Source: Acidimicrobiia bacterium (GTDB lineage: Bacteria; Actinomycetota; Acidimicrobiia; Acidimicrobiales; Aldehydirespiratoraceae). From it: DNA of 39,858 nt. How positions within the stretch are numbered: position 1 is the stretch's first letter; every line of letters begins with the position of its first letter. The stretch covers positions 1 to 39,858 of the forward strand of contig JAHQYN010000019.1 in NCBI GenBank assembly GCA_024421085.1, given 5' to 3'. Of this stretch, positions 38,173 to 39,858 are shown piece by piece. Position numbers and translations under genes: made by a program. Below the pieces are notes generated by a model, which searched no databases, had not been told where the DNA came from, and worked only from the letters and a program-made list of their open reading frames with translations.

Positions 38173-38605
38173 ACCGGCAGCGTTGTTGTTGCCCCAGTTC
38201 CACTCCGTGATGTCGCCGGTTGCCTGCCTGAAGGTGAGCCTCGACGTGTTGCACCTTCGCTTTGTTGGTGTGCGATTCTGAGTCCCTCGCGAGTCGGCGG
38301 GCGAGTTGTGGCGGTTCGCCGCGACTCTCGACGGGATTCTTCGACGGGAGTCTTTGACCTCCCCCTCGATCACATCAGCAACAGCATGGACCCGACGCTG
38401 CCCAATTCTGGTCACTTCGTCTACGTCGATGACTCGGCCGACGAACCCCAGGATCTCCTGACCGCGCTGGCGATACCCGCGCCAACATGAGCGACCACAC
38501 TGCAGACCCACAAGCAGTTCCGGCCACCACCGCCAACTCAGCACCAACCAGCCAACGGCGTGTCTTCGCAGCCTGCAGATCGGGCCAACCGGCACCCTAC
38601 GCCTA
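38173..38605. other. 430-bp spacer without a supported gene
   Basis: Long open frames exist on both strands, but none has a good start, ribosome site or recognisable domain. One plus frame ends SGHFVYVDDSADEPQDLLTA near 38490 and touches a second ATG (ATGA). It is suggestive but too weak to call. The segment may be decayed DNA. Confidence 0.4.
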
Positions 38606-39727
38606 CTACCTCACCCAAGCGCCCCAGCAGGCGATGGTGTTGTCAGTCCTGACCCCACACGAATGCTTGCTGCCAGCGGATACGGACTTGAACTCACCGT
38701 CGGGCGCGTCAACCTGCTTCCGGCTGCCCCAGCATGTGACGGTGTTGTCAGTCTTGACCCCACACGAATGATTCCTGCCAGCGGAGACAGATTTGAATTC
38801 ACCGTCGGGCGCGTCGGCCTCCCCCAGCCAGCTGTCGCCCCAGCAGGTGACGGTGTTGTCAGTCTTGACCCCACACGAATGCTGGCGGCCGGCTGACACG
38901 GTTGTGAACTCACCGTCGGGCGCGTCGGTCTGCCCCCGCCAGCTGTCGCCCCAGCAGGTGATCGTGTTGTCAGTCTTGACCCCACACGAATGCTGGACAC
39001 CGGCGGAGACAGATCTGAACGTGCCGCAATGGGGGGAAGATGGGTCGATGGTGACGGTGGGTTGGTTTTGGTATCGGTACAAGAACGTGACGAGATGCGC
39101 GCGGGTGAGCGCGGTGTCAGGCGAGAACGTTGTGGGTGATGTGCCGGTGGTGATCTCACGGTCAGCAGCCCACGAGACGCTGCCTTGCTGCCAAGGTGCC
39201 TGAACGTCGTTGAAGCTGTGGGCTGGTGCCGACGGTTCACCAGCCAAACGCCACAAGAACGTGACGAGATGCGCGCGGGTCAACGCGGTGTCAGGTGAAA
39301 ACTCTGTTGGTGACGTGCCGGTTGTGATCTCGTTGTGCAACATCCACGACACCGCCGCGTCCTGACCTCCGACGGTGATGTCATCGAAGCTGTGGGCCGG
39401 CGCGGCTGGATTGCCCTGCATGTTCCACATATGTACTGAGGCCTCGCCCCGGGTGACGACCGTGCCGGGTGCGAAACAGTTCCCGTCGGTACCGGCGATG
39501 TCATTGTCGGCTGACCACTGCACAGCCTCGGTGTAATATTGGCCGTCGGCAACGTCGCCGAACCCCGCGACCGACCCCGCCGGTGGCGCTGCTGCCAGCA
39601 ACGAAACTACCCCAACACACCACCACAGCACCGACCAGCGTCTGTGCAACGCCAGCAACGAGCTGACCACAGACCGGTTCAACTGCAGCCAGCGGGGGGG
39701 GGGGGGGGGTGTGCGGGGCCTCGACAA
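38606..39727 (-). CDS. Secreted surface protein: signal peptide, three SLH-like motifs, four RCC1-type repeats (paralogue of 14843-16885)
   Basis: A 373-aa exported protein. The N-terminus reads MSRPRT, then five Pro codons encoded by a run of 16 C, then a signal peptide (HRRWSVLWWCVGVVSLLAAA) with likely cleavage near AGSVAG. Three SLH-like motifs follow (AVQWSADNDIAGTDG, AVSWMLHNEITTGTSP, SVSWAADREITTGTSP). Four RCC1-like repeats of the form SVSAGxxHSCGVKTDNTVTCWG end the protein at IACWGAWVR. It lacks the long acidic linker of its paralogue. The TTG at 39727 is the only start in frame before the tract; starts beyond the tract (TTG LNRSV) would remove it from the coding region. Confidence 0.85.
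   Translation of the reverse strand: MSRPRTPPPPPRWLQLNRSVVSSLLALHRRWSVLWWCVGVVSLLAAAPPAGSVAGFGDVADGQYYTEAVQWSADNDIAGTDGNCFAPGTVVTRGEASVHMWNMQGNPAAPAHSFDDITVGGQDAAVSWMLHNEITTGTSPTEFSPDTALTRAHLVTFLWRLAGEPSAPAHSFNDVQAPWQQGSVSWAADREITTGTSPTTFSPDTALTRAHLVTFLYRYQNQPTVTIDPSSPHCGTFRSVSAGVQHSCGVKTDNTITCWGDSWRGQTDAPDGEFTTVSAGRQHSCGVKTDNTVTCWGDSWLGEADAPDGEFKSVSAGRNHSCGVKTDNTVTCWGSRKQVDAPDGEFKSVSAGSKHSCGVRTDNTIACWGAWVR
39694..39709. repeat. Homopolymer of 16 G at the 5' end of the SLH/RCC1 gene
   Basis: An uninterrupted G16 (C16 on the coding strand) lies six codons after the TTG at 39727. Runs this long are prone to slippage. An ATG at 39738 is out of frame now and would come into frame with one more G. 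Confidence 0.9.
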
Positions 39728-39784
39728 CCCGCGAGCATTAAATACAGGCGCCTCAGCGAGCGGCCAGCTAGATGTAGTCGGCGT

Positions 39785-39858
39785 CTAGCGTTTCAGACCT
39801 GCGCGTGCCACGGCGGTGGTGTGGGCGGATCGTTCGAGTGTGTCGTCCAACGGTTCGA
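39785..39858 (-). CDS. C-terminal fragment of an unidentified protein (5' end outside window)
   Basis: The reverse frame entering from the window edge reads EPLDDTLERSAHTTAVARAG then LKR and TAG. It is amphipathic and protein-like, but only 23 residues are visible and no family can be named. It would lie upstream of the SLH/RCC1 gene on the same strand, with a 57-bp gap. Confidence 0.3.
   Translation of the reverse strand, partial: EPLDDTLERSAHTTAVARAGLKR

Noticed and set aside
38032-38490. Plus-strand ORF across the vapB promoter ending ..FVYVDDSADEPQDLLTALAI
   Set aside because: It starts antisense to vapB, has no ribosome site, and only its last 40 residues look protein-like.

Overview
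The window is about 40 kb of high-GC DNA with the gene content of a free-living actinobacterium. Lineage indicators are a 13E12/DUF222-HNH gene at the left edge, two F420-type luciferase-like monooxygenases, several FadE-type acyl-CoA dehydrogenases, a DUF6159 membrane protein and GTG/TTG starts throughout. The many CoA-ester genes and the secreted SLH/RCC1 proteins make class Acidimicrobiia my best guess; this is an inference, since no rRNA or marker phylogeny is available here.

Layout. 1-3.4 kb: DUF222-HNH fragment and two convergent F420-dependent oxidoreductases. 3.5-3.8 kb: repeat-rich spacer. 3.9-6.1 kb: a two-subunit acyl-CoA dehydrogenase pair. 6.2-7.8 kb: a lower-GC DNA methyltransferase-HNH fusion that looks acquired. 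8-9.5 kb: a catalytically degenerate isochorismatase-fold protein and a crotonase. 9.5-13.1 kb: tRNA-Gly, MBL hydrolase, 1-Cys peroxiredoxin, SDR, tRNA-Cys and small repeat arrays. 13.1-18.2 kb: acyl-CoA carboxyltransferase, a secreted SLH/RCC1 surface protein and a CaiB/BaiF CoA-transferase. 18.2-25.6 kb: operator array, small protein, acyl-CoA ligase, double crotonase, DUF6159 protein, acyl-CoA dehydrogenase and a second ligase; together with the CoA-transferase these could activate and beta-oxidise a carboxylic acid. 25.7-29.3 kb: RsgA GTPase, a membrane-anchored molybdopterin oxidoreductase and a phosphoribosyltransferase. 29.3-30.3 kb: a decayed spacer holding an exact gpsA fragment and a tiny overlapping DUF3467 operon. 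30.4-37.3 kb: gpsA, a hypothetical, rnhB, an Nfu_N-like protein, a SpoU methylase, a 3-hydroxyisobutyrate dehydrogenase-like enzyme and a DUF1295 protein. 37.4-38.2 kb: VapBC toxin-antitoxin. 38.6-39.7 kb: a second SLH/RCC1 surface protein.

Most unusual signals. (1) At 18.2-18.5 kb four ACA-N3-TGT dyads spaced exactly 23 bp apart sit over a promoter that now reads through a truncated AAA ATPase (DUF4143-like) start. The truncated frame ends in TGATG on the start of the CoA-transferase. (2) At 18985-19112 five tandem mini-ORFs encoding MNLL repeats, each overlapping the next by ATGA, lead straight into an acyl-CoA ligase. (3) A run of 16 G at the start of the second SLH/RCC1 gene is placed so that one extra G would join an upstream ATG to the reading frame, a candidate phase-variation switch. 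(4) A ~140-bp dispersed repeat occurs four times, and several intergenic duplications share a 60-62 bp period.
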